Below are positions 47,944-58,903 of a stretch of DNA of 64,000 nt, one piece after another. The position numbers and the translations under genes were made by a program. Location: contig NZ_CP130831.1 of the NCBI RefSeq assembly GCF_030549525.1, forward strand, positions 2,629,501 through 2,693,500, read 5' to 3'. Under the pieces are notes generated by a model. That model was not told where the DNA came from. It saw only the letters and a list, made by a program, of their open reading frames with translations, and did no database searches. The DNA comes from Stenotrophomonas sp. 704A1 (lineage in GTDB: Bacteria > Pseudomonadota > Gammaproteobacteria > Xanthomonadales > Xanthomonadaceae). The stretch's first letter is position 1; each line of letters opens with the position of its first letter.

Positions 47944-50900
47944 GCTGCGATCTCCTGTTGTTCATCCCACTGCCGCAGCCGTGCCGACAGCCACGGCGCC
48001 AGCTGCGCCACTGCATCGCGCCCGGTCAGCTCGGCATGCAGGAACGGCAGCTCGATCGCATCGACCTGCAGTGCATGGGCCTTCCACAGTGCAGATTGCA
48101 GCTGCGGCCGTGTCAGATGGTCACGACCGGCGCGCACATGCGCCAGCGTGCCAACGAACGGGCGGTGCTGGTGCTCGCGGATCAGGCGATTGGTGCCGGT
48201 CACCGCCCGCACCACGCCGTCCAGCACCGCGTCGGGCAGGCTGCCCAGGGCGCTGCCACCGCGCCGCAGGAAGGCCAGGATACGCTCGCGATCGTCCAGC
48301 TCGGGATGTGCGTCCGGGTCGTGCCCGGCGATTGCCAGCAGTGCGCGCAGCGCGGCGATCGGATCCGGCTCGGGTTCGGCGCGCCAGCACTCGCTGGGAT
48401 AGGCATCGAGCAGCACCAGCTCCCCCACGTCGCGGCCGATCTCGTGCAGGCGCACGGCCATCGCCTGGGCCAGGATGCCGCCGACCGACCACCCCAGCAG
48501 GTGCACCGGCCCCTGCGGCTGCAGCGCAATCACGCGCTGCACGTAGTCGTTGGCCATCGCTTCGATGCTGGCCGGCAGTGGCTGGGTCGGATCCAGCGCG
48601 GGTGATTGCAGGCCATACACCGCGCGCGCCGGTTGCAGGGCGCGGGCCAGCGCGCGGTAGTTCCAGGCGATGCCACCGGCCGGATGCAGCACGAACAAGG
48701 GCGACCGTTCGACGCCGTCGGTGGCGGCCAGCGCGATCACCGGTCCCAGCGCGTGGTCGGCCCGTGCCGGCGGTTCGGCGATGCGTGCCGCCAGCGCGGC
48801 CACCGTCGGCTGCGCGAACAGCGCCCCGAGGCCCAGCTCGCAGCGCCAGCGCTGTTCGATGGCCAACAGCAGATGCACCGCCGACAACGAATCCCCGCCC
48901 AGGCTGAAGAAGTCCGCATCGACCGCCACCGGAACCTCGCGGCCCAGCGCCTGCGCGAACAGCGCCGCCAGTTCCCGTTCCAGCGGCGTGCGCGGCGCCA
49001 GGCCAGCCGCCTCCTGCAGCGCTGGTTTCGGCAATGCCGCGCGGTCCAGCTTGCCGTTGGCGGTGACCGGCCAATGATCCACGCCAACGAACGCCGTGGG
49101 CACCATGTAGTCCGGCACACGGGTGGCCAGATGGCTGCGCAGCACGGTGGCGTCTGCCAGCGCGGACGGCACATAGGCCACCAGCCGGGCGTCACCGGGG
49201 GCGTCCTGGCGCAGCAGCACTTCCACCCGGTCCATGCCGGGCAGTTCGCGCAGCGCGGCCTCGATCTCGCCCAGCTCGATGCGCAGGCCGCGCAGCTTCA
49301 CCTGATGGTCGCTGCGGCCCAGGTACTCGACCGCGCCGTCGGCACGCCAGCGCGCCACATCGCCGGTCCGGTAGATGCGCTCACCCGGCAGGAACGGGTC
49401 GTCCATGAAACGCTCGGCGGTCAGATCGGTGCGGCCCAGATAGCCGCGTGCGAGCTGGACGCCGCCCAGGTACAGGTCGCCCGGCACGCCGACCGGCAGC
49501 GGCTGCATGCGCGTGTCCAGCACGTACAGGCGGGTGTTCCAGACCGGGAAGCCGATTGGTACCGGCCGCGCCCGGTCTTCGGCCGAGGCCGGCCAGTAGC
49601 TGACATCCACTGCGGCCTCGGTCGGTCCGTACAGATTGTGCAGTTCGGCCTGCACCCGCGCATGGAAGCGATCCCGCAACGATGCATCCAGCGCTTCGCC
49701 ACTGGTGAACACGCGCCGCAGCTGCAGGCGCGCCGATGCGGGTGCGGCCAGGAATGCGTCGAGCATCGACGGCACGAAATGTGCCGTGGTGATGCCCTGC
49801 GTGCGGATCAGCCGCGCCAGTTCGCTGGGATCGCGATGGGCATCCGGCCCGGCGATCACCAGCGTGGCGCCACACAGCAGCGGCAGGAACAACTCCCAGA
49901 CCGAGACATCGAAGGTGATCGGGGTCTTCTGCAGCACGCGGTCATCGGCGCCGATGCCATAGTGCTCGCGCATCCACAGCAGGCGGTTGACGATGGCGCG
50001 GTGCTCGATGACCACGCCCTTCGGCTCGCCGGTCGAGCCGGAGGTATAGATCACATACGCCGCGTCGACCGGTGCGGGGCCGGCCCACGGCGCAGCGAAG
50101 CTCACTGCGTTCCAGTCTGCAGGTGGCAGCACCGGGACGCCCGGCATGCGCGGCTGCACCTCGGCCGCGGCCAGCACGCAGGCCGGCTGCGCCGAGGCAA
50201 GGATGCGCGCCAGCCGCTCATCGGGATGGGCAAGGTCCAGCGGCAGGTAGGCGGCGCCGGCGCGCAGCACCGCCACCAGCGCGATCATCAGGTCCAGTGA
50301 CCGCGGCAACGCCACGGCCACCACGCTGCCCGGGCCGACGCCCATTGCGCGCAGCTGCGCGGCCAGGGCGAAACTGCGGGCTTCGAGCGTAGCGTGATCC
50401 ATCCCGGCATCGCCGAAGACCAGCGCGGGCGCGTGCGGATCACGGTCCATGCCCTGCTGCAGCAGTTCAACCAACGTGGTCGGCGGCAGCGCATGCGCGG
50501 TGGCATTGAACTGGTGTATCCCCTGCTGCGCTTCTTCGGTGGTGGCCAGCGGCACCGCTGCGATGTCGTCAGCCTCCAGCGCCGCCGACACGAAATGCAG
50601 CAGCCGCGCCGCGTGCGATTGCACGTCCTCGCGGCTGTACAGCGCAGGATTGGCTTCAATCTCCAGATCAAGCAGGTGCTGGCCGTCGCCGCGGAAGCCC
50701 AGGGTCAGATCATCGACCGGCCCGGTGCACAGCACCTCCAGCGTGGCCTGCACGCCCGGCAGGGCCAGTGGCCTGTAGAACGGCTGCACATTCACCAACG
50801 GCCCATGCAGCCGTTGCTGCGCACCCACCAGGCCGAGGTCGCGGCGCAGCTGCTCGCCGCGATAACGGCCGTGCTTGCGGCCCTGGCTGAGTTGCCGGCC

Positions 50901-51824
50901 CAGCGCCCGGGCAAACGCCTCGACACTGCCCTCGCCGGCCGCCACCCGCAGCGGCAGCACGTTCATCACCATTGCCGGCACACGCGCCGACGCGTTTCCG
51001 AGCCTCCCCATGTAGGGCACGCCCAGCACCACCTCATCGGCGGCGCTCATCCGGCGCAGGTACTCGGCGGCGAGCGCGGCCAGTACATCCGGCCAAGGCT
51101 GCAACCAGCGCACCGAGGCCTGCAGCAGCCGCTCACGGAACCCGGCATCCAACGGCTGCACCCAGCGCAGCGCGTCATCGCTGGCGGCCACGGTGCCCGC
51201 CAGGCCCACGCCTGCGGGCGCCCCCTGCAACTGCGCGTGCCACCATTGCCCGGCCTGTGCACGGCGCGGATCGGTGCGGTAGGCCGCATCATCGGCCAGC
51301 ACACCGGCCAACCCCGGCAGCGGCTCACTCGACTGCCCGGCATACAGTGCGCAGACCCGGTCGGTGAACAACGCCATGCCATAGCCGTCGGCGGCCAGAT
51401 GATGCACACGCAGGTACCAGACCCAGCGCAGGCCACCCAGATCGAACAACACCTGCTGGCTGATCCGGTCCCGGGTCGGATCGACCGCGCTGAGCCGGTC
51501 GGCCTGCATCAGGGCACGCGCCGCCGACGCCGGATCGGCCTCGGCGGATACATCACGCACCGACAGCAGCGGCACATGTGCCGGCGCATGCCACTGCAGC
51601 GGCTGGCCATCAGCGCCTTCGGCGAAGCGCAGTGCGAACGCCTCGGCTTCCACCGCTGCGCGGTTGGCGGCCGCGCTGAACGCGGCCACGTCCAGCGGCC
51701 CTTCGATCCATACCGCATGCGCGGTGTTGAACGACGGATTGTCCGCGGCCAACCGCTGCGCGAACCACAGTCCGGCCTGGGCCTCGGTCAGTGCCACCGG
51801 CGTGGCCAGCGCAGCGGCGTTCAT
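47934..51824 (-). CDS. entF: Enterobactin synthetase component F-like NRPS (C-A-PCP-TE)
   Basis: 1296 aa, almost the length of E. coli EntF. Condensation domain (residues about 10-430) with [10 protein letters not shown]; adenylation domain (about 470-900) with [20 protein letters not shown], expected to load serine; carrier domain with [15 protein letters not shown]; thioesterase domain (about 1040-1290) with [15 protein letters not shown]. It condenses DHB with serine and releases the siderophore. The start at 51824 overlaps the aryl carrier stop (ATGA). The final product (cyclic trimer or linear forms) cannot be told from sequence. Confidence 0.94.
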   Translation of the reverse strand: MNAAALATPVALTEAQAGLWFAQRLAADNPSFNTAHAVWIEGPLDVAAFSAAANRAAVEAEAFALRFAEGADGQPLQWHAPAHVPLLSVRDVSAEADPASAARALMQADRLSAVDPTRDRISQQVLFDLGGLRWVWYLRVHHLAADGYGMALFTDRVCALYAGQSSEPLPGLAGVLADDAAYRTDPRRAQAGQWWHAQLQGAPAGVGLAGTVAASDDALRWVQPLDAGFRERLLQASVRWLQPWPDVLAALAAEYLRRMSAADEVVLGVPYMGRLGNASARVPAMVMNVLPLRVAAGEGSVEAFARALGRQLSQGRKHGRYRGEQLRRDLGLVGAQQRLHGPLVNVQPFYRPLALPGVQATLEVLCTGPVDDLTLGFRGDGQHLLDLEIEANPALYSREDVQSHAARLLHFVSAALEADDIAAVPLATTEEAQQGIHQFNATAHALPPTTLVELLQQGMDRDPHAPALVFGDAGMDHATLEARSFALAAQLRAMGVGPGSVVAVALPRSLDLMIALVAVLRAGAAYLPLDLAHPDERLARILASAQPACVLAAAEVQPRMPGVPVLPPADWNAVSFAAPWAGPAPVDAAYVIYTSGSTGEPKGVVIEHRAIVNRLLWMREHYGIGADDRVLQKTPITFDVSVWELFLPLLCGATLVIAGPDAHRDPSELARLIRTQGITTAHFVPSMLDAFLAAPASARLQLRRVFTSGEALDASLRDRFHARVQAELHNLYGPTEAAVDVSYWPASAEDRARPVPIGFPVWNTRLYVLDTRMQPLPVGVPGDLYLGGVQLARGYLGRTDLTAERFMDDPFLPGERIYRTGDVARWRADGAVEYLGRSDHQVKLRGLRIELGEIEAALRELPGMDRVEVLLRQDAPGDARLVAYVPSALADATVLRSHLATRVPDYMVPTAFVGVDHWPVTANGKLDRAALPKPALQEAAGLAPRTPLERELAALFAQALGREVPVAVDADFFSLGGDSLSAVHLLLAIEQRWRCELGLGALFAQPTVAALAARIAEPPARADHALGPVIALAATDGVERSPLFVLHPAGGIAWNYRALARALQPARAVYGLQSPALDPTQPLPASIEAMANDYVQRVIALQPQGPVHLLGWSVGGILAQAMAVRLHEIGRDVGELVLLDAYPSECWRAEPEPDPIAALRALLAIAGHDPDAHPELDDRERILAFLRRGGSALGSLPDAVLDGVVRAVTGTNRLIREHQHRPFVGTLAHVRAGRDHLTRPQLQSALWKAHALQVDAIELPFLHAELTGRDAVAQLAPWLSARLRQWDEQQEIAACS

Positions 51825-52075
51825 GCGTTCTGCGCGGCCTGCAGCTTCTGCACCACACCCCACCACTGGCGCAGCGTGGTGTGCTCGGCCAGCTGCGAGA
51901 ACTCCAGCGGCAGGCCGGTATTGCCCCAGGCCAGGACCAGGCCGAGCATGCGCATCGAATCCAGGTCCAGGTCGATCAGGTTGTCATCATCACCGATCTC
52001 GGCCGGTGAGCAGTCCAGCACACGCGCCACGTCGGCACGCATGCGCTCCAGGTCCAACGGTGCAGCGGCTTCCAT
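51821..52075 (-). CDS. Stand-alone aryl carrier protein (EntB C-terminal domain equivalent)
   Basis: 84 aa. DDDNLIDLDLDSMRMLGLVL carries the serine that receives the phosphopantetheine arm. The helical layout and QLAEHTTLRQWWGVVQ match the ArCP half of E. coli EntB, here a separate gene. The start overlaps the isochorismatase stop in a TGATG junction and the end overlaps entF, so stoichiometry is kept by coupling. It accepts DHB from EntE and passes it to EntF. Confidence 0.88.
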   Translation of the reverse strand: MEAAAPLDLERMRADVARVLDCSPAEIGDDDNLIDLDLDSMRMLGLVLAWGNTGLPLEFSQLAEHTTLRQWWGVVQKLQAAQNA

Positions 52076-52707
52076 CACAGCGCCTCCAGCAGGTGCGCGG
52101 TGGTCATTGGCACCCCGCAGGTACGGGCGATCCAGTGCAGCGCCTGGTCGTGGTCGGCCCGCGAGAAATCGGCCACCGCGTCGGCAGCGATGAACGCTTC
52201 GATATCGCGCTGGAACGCCTCCAGCACCGTGGCGGTACAACCGATGTGCGCGTACACGCCGGTCACCAGCAGCTGGTCGCGACCGCGGACCCGCATCAGG
52301 GTCTCCAGGTTGCTGCGCTGGAAGGCGCTGTAGCGGTGCTTGACCAGCACATGGTCGCCCGGCTGCGGCGCCAGCGCCTCGATGATCGGTTGGTGCTCGG
52401 CACTGCTGCCCATGCCCGGCCCCCACAGATCCGCCTGCAGGCCACGGTCACGACGGTCCTGGTCACCGTGCTGGGCGGTGTAGAACACGGGGATGCCGTT
52501 GGCACGGCAATGCGCCAACAGGCGTGCGATGTTGTCCACCGCCGGCTGCAGTGGCGTGCTGCCGGCAGCGAACGCGGCCAGGAAGTAGCGCTGCATGTCG
52601 TGCACCAGCAGCGCCATGCGGTCGCGCTGCGGGCGCCAGGGTCCGCGCGCCTGCGGCAGTTCGGCAGCGGTCGGCAAGGGGTAATCGGTGATACGGGGCA
52701 GCGCCAT
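52075..52707 (-). CDS. entB: Isochorismatase (EntB N-terminal domain equivalent)
   Basis: 210 aa; hydrolyses isochorismate to 2,3-dihydro-DHB and pyruvate. It matches the N-terminal 210 residues of EntB: ALLVHDMQRYFLAAF (catalytic Asp), VLVKHRYSAFQRSNLETLMR and LLVTGVYAHIGCTATVLEAF (catalytic Cys region variant). It ends exactly where the carrier domain would begin. The start overlaps the entE stop by one base (TGATG). Confidence 0.93.
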   Translation of the reverse strand: MALPRITDYPLPTAAELPQARGPWRPQRDRMALLVHDMQRYFLAAFAAGSTPLQPAVDNIARLLAHCRANGIPVFYTAQHGDQDRRDRGLQADLWGPGMGSSAEHQPIIEALAPQPGDHVLVKHRYSAFQRSNLETLMRVRGRDQLLVTGVYAHIGCTATVLEAFQRDIEAFIAADAVADFSRADHDQALHWIARTCGVPMTTAHLLEAL

Positions 52708-54353
52708 CAGCGCGTTCCTCCTGTCTGTTGCAGATGACGCGCACGCAGCTGCGCGCGCAGTTCGCGGCGGCTGATCTTGCCGACCGCCGTGGTATCGAAG
52801 CTGTCGACGAACACGATCTGGTCGGGCACCTTGAAGGCCGCCAGGCCACGGGTGCGCATCCACGCCTTCAGCGCAGGCGCCTTGATCGGTTCACCCTGCT
52901 GTATCACGAACGCGCAACTGCGCTCGCCCAGGTACTCATCCGGAATCGAGACCACCGCAGCATCAAAAACGCCGGGATGGGCCAGCAGATGGTCCTCGAT
53001 CTCCTCGGCGGAGATCTTCTCCCCGGCCCGGTTGATGTGGTCACCTGCCCGGCCCTGCACCACCAGGTAGCCACCGGGCAGCTGCTGCACGCGGTCGCCG
53101 GTACGGTAGAACCCATCGTCGGTGAACGAGCGTGCGTTGGCGGCGGCATCGTTGTGGTAGCTGCGGATCGTGTAGGGACCGCGGGTCAGCAGGTGGCCGA
53201 CCTCGCCTTCGGCGACCGGCTGGTCGTGGTCATCGACCACACGCACCTCGTCATCCGGGCTGATCGGCCGTCCCTGGCAGGCCACGATCAGGGCCTCCGG
53301 ATCATCCAGGCGGGTGTAGTTCACCAGCCCTTCGGCCATGCCGAAGACCTGCTGCAGGGTGCAGCCCAGGCCATCGATCACCCGCCGCGCCGCCTCCGGC
53401 ACCAGTTTGGCGCCGCCGACCTGCAGCACCTGCAGGCTGGACAGGTCATGGCTGCTGGTCGCCGCAGCCTGCGCCCACAGCAGCGCCAGCGGCGGCACCA
53501 GTCCACAACAGGTCACGCGCTCGCGGGCGATCAGCGGGAATGCGGCATCCGGCCCCGGTCCGGGGCTGAGCACCACGCGCGCGCCGGCGTACAGCGCGCC
53601 GAAGAAGCCGGGCGAACTCATCGGGAAGTTGTGCGCCGCCGGCAGCGCGACCAGATACACGCTGTCGCGGTCGATGCCGCAGATCGCATTGCTGGCGCGG
53701 AACGAATAGATGTAGTCGTCGTGGGTGCGCGGAATCAGCTTGGACAGGCCGGTACTGCCGCCGGAAATCTGCAGGAACGCGACCGACTGCGGGTCCGGGT
53801 CGGGGGGCAGCAGGCCGCGGTCTCCCTGCAGGGCCTGCAAGGCGGCGAACCCGGCCGCATCGCCATCGATGACCACGTGGCGCACCGCCGGCACCTCGGC
53901 CTGCAACGCCTGCGCCAATGCGCGATGGTCGAAACCTTCGTGCACATCGGTGGTGATGTAGGCGCTGGCCTCGGCCTTGCGCGCGAAGTGGGCCAGCTCG
54001 GTGATGCGGTGCGCCGGCAGCGCATAGACCGGCACCAGCCCGGCGCGGAACAGGCCGCACACGGCGGTGATGAATCCGGCGGTGTTGCCCAGCTGCACCA
54101 GCACCCGGTCACCCGGTTGCAGGCCCAGCGCGAGCAGGCCGGCGCCGATGCGACCGGCGTCCTGCCACAACTGCGCATAGCTCAGTCGGATGTCACCGGC
54201 CACCACCGCAATGTCATCGGCGTAGCGTTCGGCACGCTCACGCAGGAAGCCGGGGAAGGTCTCGCCGCGCCAGTACCCTGCGGCGCGGTAATGGGCCACC
54301 CGTTCGTCGGGCCAGACCTGCTGCAGCGGCATCGGCAGTACGGGAGTGGTCAT
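52707..54353 (-). CDS. entE: 2,3-dihydroxybenzoate-AMP ligase
   Basis: 548 aa stand-alone adenylating enzyme. [20 protein letters not shown] is the phosphate-binding core, [14 protein letters not shown] follows, [20 protein letters not shown] is the hinge region, and [11 protein letters not shown] supplies the catalytic lysine. These match DHB ligases such as EntE. It loads DHB on the aryl carrier. The start overlaps the entC stop (ATGA). Confidence 0.95.
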   Translation of the reverse strand: MTTPVLPMPLQQVWPDERVAHYRAAGYWRGETFPGFLRERAERYADDIAVVAGDIRLSYAQLWQDAGRIGAGLLALGLQPGDRVLVQLGNTAGFITAVCGLFRAGLVPVYALPAHRITELAHFARKAEASAYITTDVHEGFDHRALAQALQAEVPAVRHVVIDGDAAGFAALQALQGDRGLLPPDPDPQSVAFLQISGGSTGLSKLIPRTHDDYIYSFRASNAICGIDRDSVYLVALPAAHNFPMSSPGFFGALYAGARVVLSPGPGPDAAFPLIARERVTCCGLVPPLALLWAQAAATSSHDLSSLQVLQVGGAKLVPEAARRVIDGLGCTLQQVFGMAEGLVNYTRLDDPEALIVACQGRPISPDDEVRVVDDHDQPVAEGEVGHLLTRGPYTIRSYHNDAAANARSFTDDGFYRTGDRVQQLPGGYLVVQGRAGDHINRAGEKISAEEIEDHLLAHPGVFDAAVVSIPDEYLGERSCAFVIQQGEPIKAPALKAWMRTRGLAAFKVPDQIVFVDSFDTTAVGKISRRELRAQLRARHLQQTGGTR

Positions 54354-55543
54354 GGTGTCGTTCCGGTCAGGGGCGCGGCGTCATGGACACCCAGCGCGTT
54401 CAACAGGGCGGCGAACTTGGCCGCCGTCTCGGCGACCTCGGCCTCGGGCTGCGATTCGGCGACGATGCCGGCGCCTGCGTACAGGCGCAGCTGCGTCCCC
54501 TGCAGCCGCGCACAGCGGATCGCCACGTACCAGTCACCATCGCCCTGCGCGTCCAGCCAGCCTACGGCCCCTGCATAGAAGCCGCGCGGCACCGGTTCCA
54601 GCGCACGGATGCGCTGCAGCGCCGCCATCCGCGGCGTGCCGCAGACCGCAGGCGTGGGATGCAGCTGCGCCAGCAGCGCGGCCGCAGGGGTCTGCGGATC
54701 GCTCAAGGTGGCGTGGATGCGGGTGCCGAGGTGCCACATGCTGGCGGTGGCATGCAGCGCCGGGCGCGGCTGTGCCTCGATGTGGCTGCAGAACGGCGCC
54801 AAGCCATCGACGATCGCTTCGACCACATGACGATGTTCGTCATGGTCCTTGGTCGAGGCCAGCAGTGCCTGCGCGGCACGCTGGTCTTCGCTGGCATCGG
54901 CGCTGCGCCGCGCCGACCCGGCCAGCGGATGTGACAGCAGCTGTGCGCCGCGCTTGCGCAGCAGCAACTCCGGCGTTGCTCCCACCAGCCATGCAGGTGA
55001 CTGGCCCGGCTCGACCGGCAGCGGCACCGCATAGGTCGCCACCGACGGATCGGCCCCCAGACGGGCCAGCAGCACTTCCGGCGACATCGCCCGCTGCGTG
55101 CGGGCCAGCAGGCTGCGCGCCAGTACCACCTTGTGCAGCGCCTGCCCGGGTGCGCGCAGCGTCTGTACCGCGGTAGCCACTGCGGCTGCATAGTCCTGCG
55201 GCTCCGGCTCGGCCTGGAGCGCGCCCTGCAGTGCGGGCGCCGCCTGCGGCTGCAACGACAGTGCCGGCAGCAGGCGCTCGGGCTGGTACAGCGCGTCATC
55301 GGCGCGCGGCTCGAACGGCACCGCGCCGACCAGCAGCCCGGGGCCGCCGCGCTGCTGGGCAAAGAACGTTGCTGCACGCTCGGCCAGCGTCGCCAGCGCA
55401 CCGGTCGGCAGCGGCGCGCGGCAGCCGCGGGCATGCACGTGCTGGCCGGCATGCTGCAGCAGGAACAGCGAGGCGTCGTCGCTGCTTTCCAGCGCAGCCG
55501 GCGCAGCCTCCGGCCACGCACCCTGCATCAGGGAATCGTTCAT
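54350..55543 (-). CDS. entC: Isochorismate synthase
   Basis: 397 aa; converts chorismate to isochorismate. Conserved chorismate-enzyme motifs: [76 protein letters not shown] and [20 protein letters not shown]. The start at 55543 overlaps the exporter stop; the in-frame extension upstream is unsupported. First biosynthetic gene behind entS. Confidence 0.95.
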   Translation of the reverse strand: MNDSLMQGAWPEAAPAALESSDDASLFLLQHAGQHVHARGCRAPLPTGALATLAERAATFFAQQRGGPGLLVGAVPFEPRADDALYQPERLLPALSLQPQAAPALQGALQAEPEPQDYAAAVATAVQTLRAPGQALHKVVLARSLLARTQRAMSPEVLLARLGADPSVATYAVPLPVEPGQSPAWLVGATPELLLRKRGAQLLSHPLAGSARRSADASEDQRAAQALLASTKDHDEHRHVVEAIVDGLAPFCSHIEAQPRPALHATASMWHLGTRIHATLSDPQTPAAALLAQLHPTPAVCGTPRMAALQRIRALEPVPRGFYAGAVGWLDAQGDGDWYVAIRCARLQGTQLRLYAGAGIVAESQPEAEVAETAAKFAALLNALGVHDAAPLTGTTP

Positions 55544-56736
55544 GTCGTCTCCTTGGACCGGTTCGCGGCCACCAGCACGCACAGCATCAGCAGCAGCGCA
55601 CCCACCAGCAGGTACGGCAGGCTGGGCCCGCCGCGATACAGCACGGTGCCGAGCATCGGCCCGGCCACCATGCCCAGCCCCTGCGCGGCGGCGACCGTGC
55701 CGGCCGCAGCGCCCTGTTCGTGGGGCTGCACCGCATCAGCGGCCAGCGCCTGGAACGAAGGGAATACAAAGCCCATGCCGAACGCCGCCAGCGCATAGGC
55801 CGCTGGCAGCTGCCAGGCCTGCTGCACGCCAGCGACCGACGCGAAGCCGATGCCGGAAATCAGCGCACCGAGCATGATCCAGCGCCGCGGATGCACCTCC
55901 AGCTTCATCACCAGCCCCTGCGCCAGGATCAGGCCCAGGCCGACCGCAGTCAGGGCGATACCGGCCATGCGGGCGCCGGCGGCGGCATCCAGCCCGAGGC
56001 GATCGATGGCAAAAAAGCCCACCGTGACCTGCGCGATGGTCACCGACACCATGGCAACGAACGCAGCCAGCTGCGGCAGGCGGAGACGCGGATCCAGCCG
56101 GCGCATCGGCACGCGGCGCTGTGCGCTGGCGCCCGCCACCGGCGGCGTCGCCGGCAGCCGCCAGGCCAGCAGCGCCAGTGCCAGCAGCGGCAGCAAGGCG
56201 GCCACGTACAGCGCCAGCGACAGATTGGTATAGGCCAGCCAGCCGGCCGCTGCCGGACCCAGCACCATGCCCAGCGCATTGGCACTGCCCAGGCGTGCGA
56301 GGAACTTCGCGCGCTGGCCCGTCGGCGCCTTGTCGGCGATCAGGGCCGCTGCCGTGGGAGGCACGGCGGCGTAGAACAGGCCGATCAGGCCACGCGCGCC
56401 AACCAGCACCAGCACCGATACCAGCACCGGCGGCACCGCCTGCAGGGCAACGTCGATGAACACCGCCAGTGCGATGTAGACCACGGTGTAGGCGCTCATC
56501 GCCAGCATCAGCACACGCTTGCGGCCGATGCGGTCGCTGAGCTGGCCCCAGGGCCGCGCGGCCAGCATCCACAGCACGCCTGCGGCGGTGACCGACAGGC
56601 CGGCATGCCATTCGGACAAGCCGAGCATGCGGACCACCGGACCGATCACAGCGACGAAGGACATCATCGCCATGGTGCCGATCAGGGCTGCCAACACCAG
56701 CGCCGGCAAGCCGGGAACGACGGGACGTGAATGCAT
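55540..56736 (-). CDS. entS: Major facilitator exporter of the siderophore (EntS-like)
   Basis: 398 aa, 12 helices. MFS loop motif GQLSDRIGRKRVLMLAMSAY after helix 2; the later GLGMVAGPMLGTVLYRGG is typical of drug:proton antiporters. It is the first gene of the ent operon, and its stop overlaps entC, so siderophore export is the likely role. The start at 56736 (MHSRPVVP) is preferred to 56775. A Fur-like site sits about 90 bases upstream. Confidence 0.85.
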   Translation of the reverse strand: MHSRPVVPGLPALVLAALIGTMAMMSFVAVIGPVVRMLGLSEWHAGLSVTAAGVLWMLAARPWGQLSDRIGRKRVLMLAMSAYTVVYIALAVFIDVALQAVPPVLVSVLVLVGARGLIGLFYAAVPPTAAALIADKAPTGQRAKFLARLGSANALGMVLGPAAAGWLAYTNLSLALYVAALLPLLALALLAWRLPATPPVAGASAQRRVPMRRLDPRLRLPQLAAFVAMVSVTIAQVTVGFFAIDRLGLDAAAGARMAGIALTAVGLGLILAQGLVMKLEVHPRRWIMLGALISGIGFASVAGVQQAWQLPAAYALAAFGMGFVFPSFQALAADAVQPHEQGAAAGTVAAAQGLGMVAGPMLGTVLYRGGPSLPYLLVGALLLMLCVLVAANRSKETT

Positions 56737-56826
56737 GGAACACCAGCCGTAACAGGAAAGGATGGCCGGGCGCACCTGCGCGCCCCGCCCGGCACCGGTC
56801 CTGTTCAGGACCGGACGCCACCCTTA

Positions 56827-56845
56827 AATGATAACGGCTCGTATT
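56827..56845. promoter_or_regulatory. Fur-like box upstream of the ent operon
   Basis: AATGATAACGGCTCGTATT agrees with a 19-base AATGATAATNATTCTCATT-type Fur consensus at about 14 positions. It lies 91 bases upstream of the entS start in the AT-richer spacer 56737-56889, as expected for iron-repressed siderophore genes. The same spacer also serves as the end region of the DUF3817 gene. Confidence 0.55.
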
Positions 56846-56889
56846 TGCATTTGATACCCGTTCTCTTGAATGGGCATGCAACAGTGGGT

Positions 56890-57234
56890 TCAGCGCATCG
56901 CACGCAGGCCCAGCAGGCCACGGCGTTTGAACCACCATTCCAGCGGCAGCGTCACCAGTGGCGGAATCGCCGCCAGCAGCGCCAGCGCGCTGGCCCACCA
57001 CGGCCAGCGCAGGCGTACCGCCGCAAACAGGGTGACCGCCACATAGACCAGGAAGGCCACGCCGTGCAGCGGCCCGAACAGCTTCACCAGCGCCACGTTG
57101 GCCATCGGGCCGTACTTCATCCACATGCCGATGAGCAGGCCGGCCCAGGTCACGGCCTCGATGAAGGCGACCGCAGCGAACAGGCGGCCGGTCGGGTGCA
57201 TGGGGAAACGTCGGGTCACGCAGGGCTCCGGCAT
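56890..57234 (-). CDS. DUF3817 integral membrane protein
   Basis: 114 aa with three helices: LFAAVAFIEAVTWAGLLIGM, KLFGPLHGVAFLVYVAVTLF and WWASALALLAAIPPLVTLPL. The E.VTW.GLL...KY and GPLHGVAFLVYV patterns are those of DUF3817 (YdzA-like). A start at 57201 (MHPTGR) is also possible and matches the common family N-terminus. A Fur-like half site lies just upstream (57242-57260). Function unknown. Confidence 0.8.
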   Translation of the reverse strand: MPEPCVTRRFPMHPTGRLFAAVAFIEAVTWAGLLIGMWMKYGPMANVALVKLFGPLHGVAFLVYVAVTLFAAVRLRWPWWASALALLAAIPPLVTLPLEWWFKRRGLLGLRAMR

Positions 57235-57241
57235 CGGAATA

Positions 57242-57260
57242 TCAAATGCGAATGATACGC
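57242..57260. promoter_or_regulatory. Fur-like site upstream of the DUF3817 gene
   Basis: On the minus strand the segment contains TATCATTCGCATTTGAT, whose ATCATTCGCATT part equals the right half of Stenotrophomonas/Xanthomonas-type Fur sites; the left half is poor (about 14 of 19 overall). It lies just before the DUF3817 start and suggests iron control of that gene too. Confidence 0.4.
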
Positions 57261-57332
57261 AGATGCGAGCGTTGCGGACACCGGCGAGGGCAGCGGTGGC
57301 AACGGCAAGCGCGGGCCCACCCGGGTGGACAC

Positions 57333-58268
57333 CTACCGAAGCGTATGCGGCAACACCTGCTCACCGATCTCGCGCAGCACCGCGTCCACCGGCCGCCCGT
57401 TGTCGACCAGGTTGAACATCACATGCGCCACGCCCTGGGCATGCACGCGCAGCAGGTAATCGCGCAGGCCATCGCGGCCGACCTTCAGGCCCAGCGGCAG
57501 CGGCTCGGGCGGCGCCTGCGGATCCGCCTGCAGGTCCAGCAGCATCGACTGCACGAACGGCTTGCCTGGCCCGCCGCGCTGCGCAAGCGCCTGTTGCCAC
57601 AGGCCGATGCGCCCTTCCTGCGCGGCTTCTTCGCGGTGATAGGTGGCCCAGCCCTCCGCCTCGCGCGCGATCCACTGCAGGCTCTGCCGCGCCGTGCCCA
57701 CCACCAGCATCGGGATGCGCGTTGCCGGCGCCGGCAGTACGTCGAAGCCACCGGTAGCCTGCAGTACGGCTGTCCGCTCATCGGCCTCCGGTGACAGCGC
57801 CGCGCGCAACAACGTCCAGCGCTCACGGAAGGTCGCCGCCCTGCCCTCCAGATCCTCGCCGAATGCGGCGAACTCTTCCGGGCGGTCACCCGAACCCAGG
57901 CCCAGTACGAAGCGTCCGCCGCTGATCCGGTCCAGGCTCAACGCGGACTTCGCGACCTGCAACGGCTGGCGCAACGGCAGCACAATCGCTGCGCTGCCGA
58001 CCACGATGCGCTCGGTCGCAGAGGCCAGCATGCCCAGCCACAGGAACGGGTCATCCAGTGCGCTCGCTGTCGCATCCGGACCCTGCGGCACCATCAGCGG
58101 CACGTCGCGCGTCCACAACGCGGCAAAGCCCAGGTCATCGGCCAGTCGCGCGATACGTCGGGCCTCACGTGGATCGGCCAACCCATGCGCCGCAACGGGC
58201 GTCATCAGGCCCAGGCTCAGTCCCTGTTGCGGAAACAACGAAGCGTAGGCGGGATTGAATTCACTCAT
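57333..58268 (-). CDS. Luciferase-like (LLM) flavin-dependent oxidoreductase
   Basis: 311 aa bacterial-luciferase-fold enzyme. ARLADDLGFAALWTRDVPLM at the N-terminus, RISGGRFVLGLGSGDRPEEF (flavin/phosphate region) and PMLVVGTARQSLQWIAREAE are family marks. Substrate unknown; F420- or FMN-type cannot be decided. Monocistronic, divergent from the acetyltransferase gene with 66 bases between starts. Confidence 0.88.
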   Translation of the reverse strand: MSEFNPAYASLFPQQGLSLGLMTPVAAHGLADPREARRIARLADDLGFAALWTRDVPLMVPQGPDATASALDDPFLWLGMLASATERIVVGSAAIVLPLRQPLQVAKSALSLDRISGGRFVLGLGSGDRPEEFAAFGEDLEGRAATFRERWTLLRAALSPEADERTAVLQATGGFDVLPAPATRIPMLVVGTARQSLQWIAREAEGWATYHREEAAQEGRIGLWQQALAQRGGPGKPFVQSMLLDLQADPQAPPEPLPLGLKVGRDGLRDYLLRVHAQGVAHVMFNLVDNGRPVDAVLREIGEQVLPHTLR

Positions 58269-58334
58269 GCCACCAGCTTAGCGTGCAGGTACCCGGCGAC
58301 GATGACACGCCACACAACACAGGAAGAACGCTGC

Positions 58335-58796
58335 ATGCCGAAGATCCGCTCCGCCCACATCGACGACGTGCCTGCGATCAGCGCGGTGTGCCTGGCCGCC
58401 TTCAACGAGGCGGTGGCGCCTTCACTCGGCGCGGCCGGCATCGCCACCTTCGGCAGCGTCGCCGCCGCCGATGCATTCGCCGCACGCCTGCAGGGCGATA
58501 ACCACATCCTGGTGGCCGAGCAGGATGCGAGCGTGGTCGGCGTGGTCGAACTGAAGGAAGGCCGGCACCTGGCGATGCTGTTCGTCGATCCCGCCTGCCA
58601 GGGCCAGGGCATCGGCCACGCGCTGTTCCGGGCGATACTGCCGCAGGTCCGCGAACCGGTGCTGACGGTGCGCGCCTCGCTCAACGCGGTGCCGACCTAC
58701 CTGCGCTATGGCTTCGTGCTGGACGGCGAGGTCGGCGAGTTCAATGGGCTGGTGTACCAGCAGATGGTGCTGACCGCGGCGGCGGCACCGCACTGA
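58335..58796 (+). CDS. GNAT-family N-acetyltransferase
   Basis: 153 aa. The acetyl-CoA loop is LFVDPACQGQGIGHALFRAI, preceded by the strand HILVAEQDASVVGVVELKEG and followed by LNAVPTYLRYGFVLDGE, all typical of GNAT enzymes of the small-molecule type. The start at 58335 has AGGAAGAA ahead. Substrate unknown. Confidence 0.9.
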   Translation: MPKIRSAHIDDVPAISAVCLAAFNEAVAPSLGAAGIATFGSVAAADAFAARLQGDNHILVAEQDASVVGVVELKEGRHLAMLFVDPACQGQGIGHALFRAILPQVREPVLTVRASLNAVPTYLRYGFVLDGEVGEFNGLVYQQMVLTAAAAPH

Positions 58797-58903
58797 CGGC
58801 GGGCGCATATGCCCGGGCAGCGGTTTGACATGAGCAAAGCGCATCAGCGGGCGCCGCGGCCGTTCCTACAATGGCCCTCATCCTGCCCGTCGAGATACTG
58901 CCG

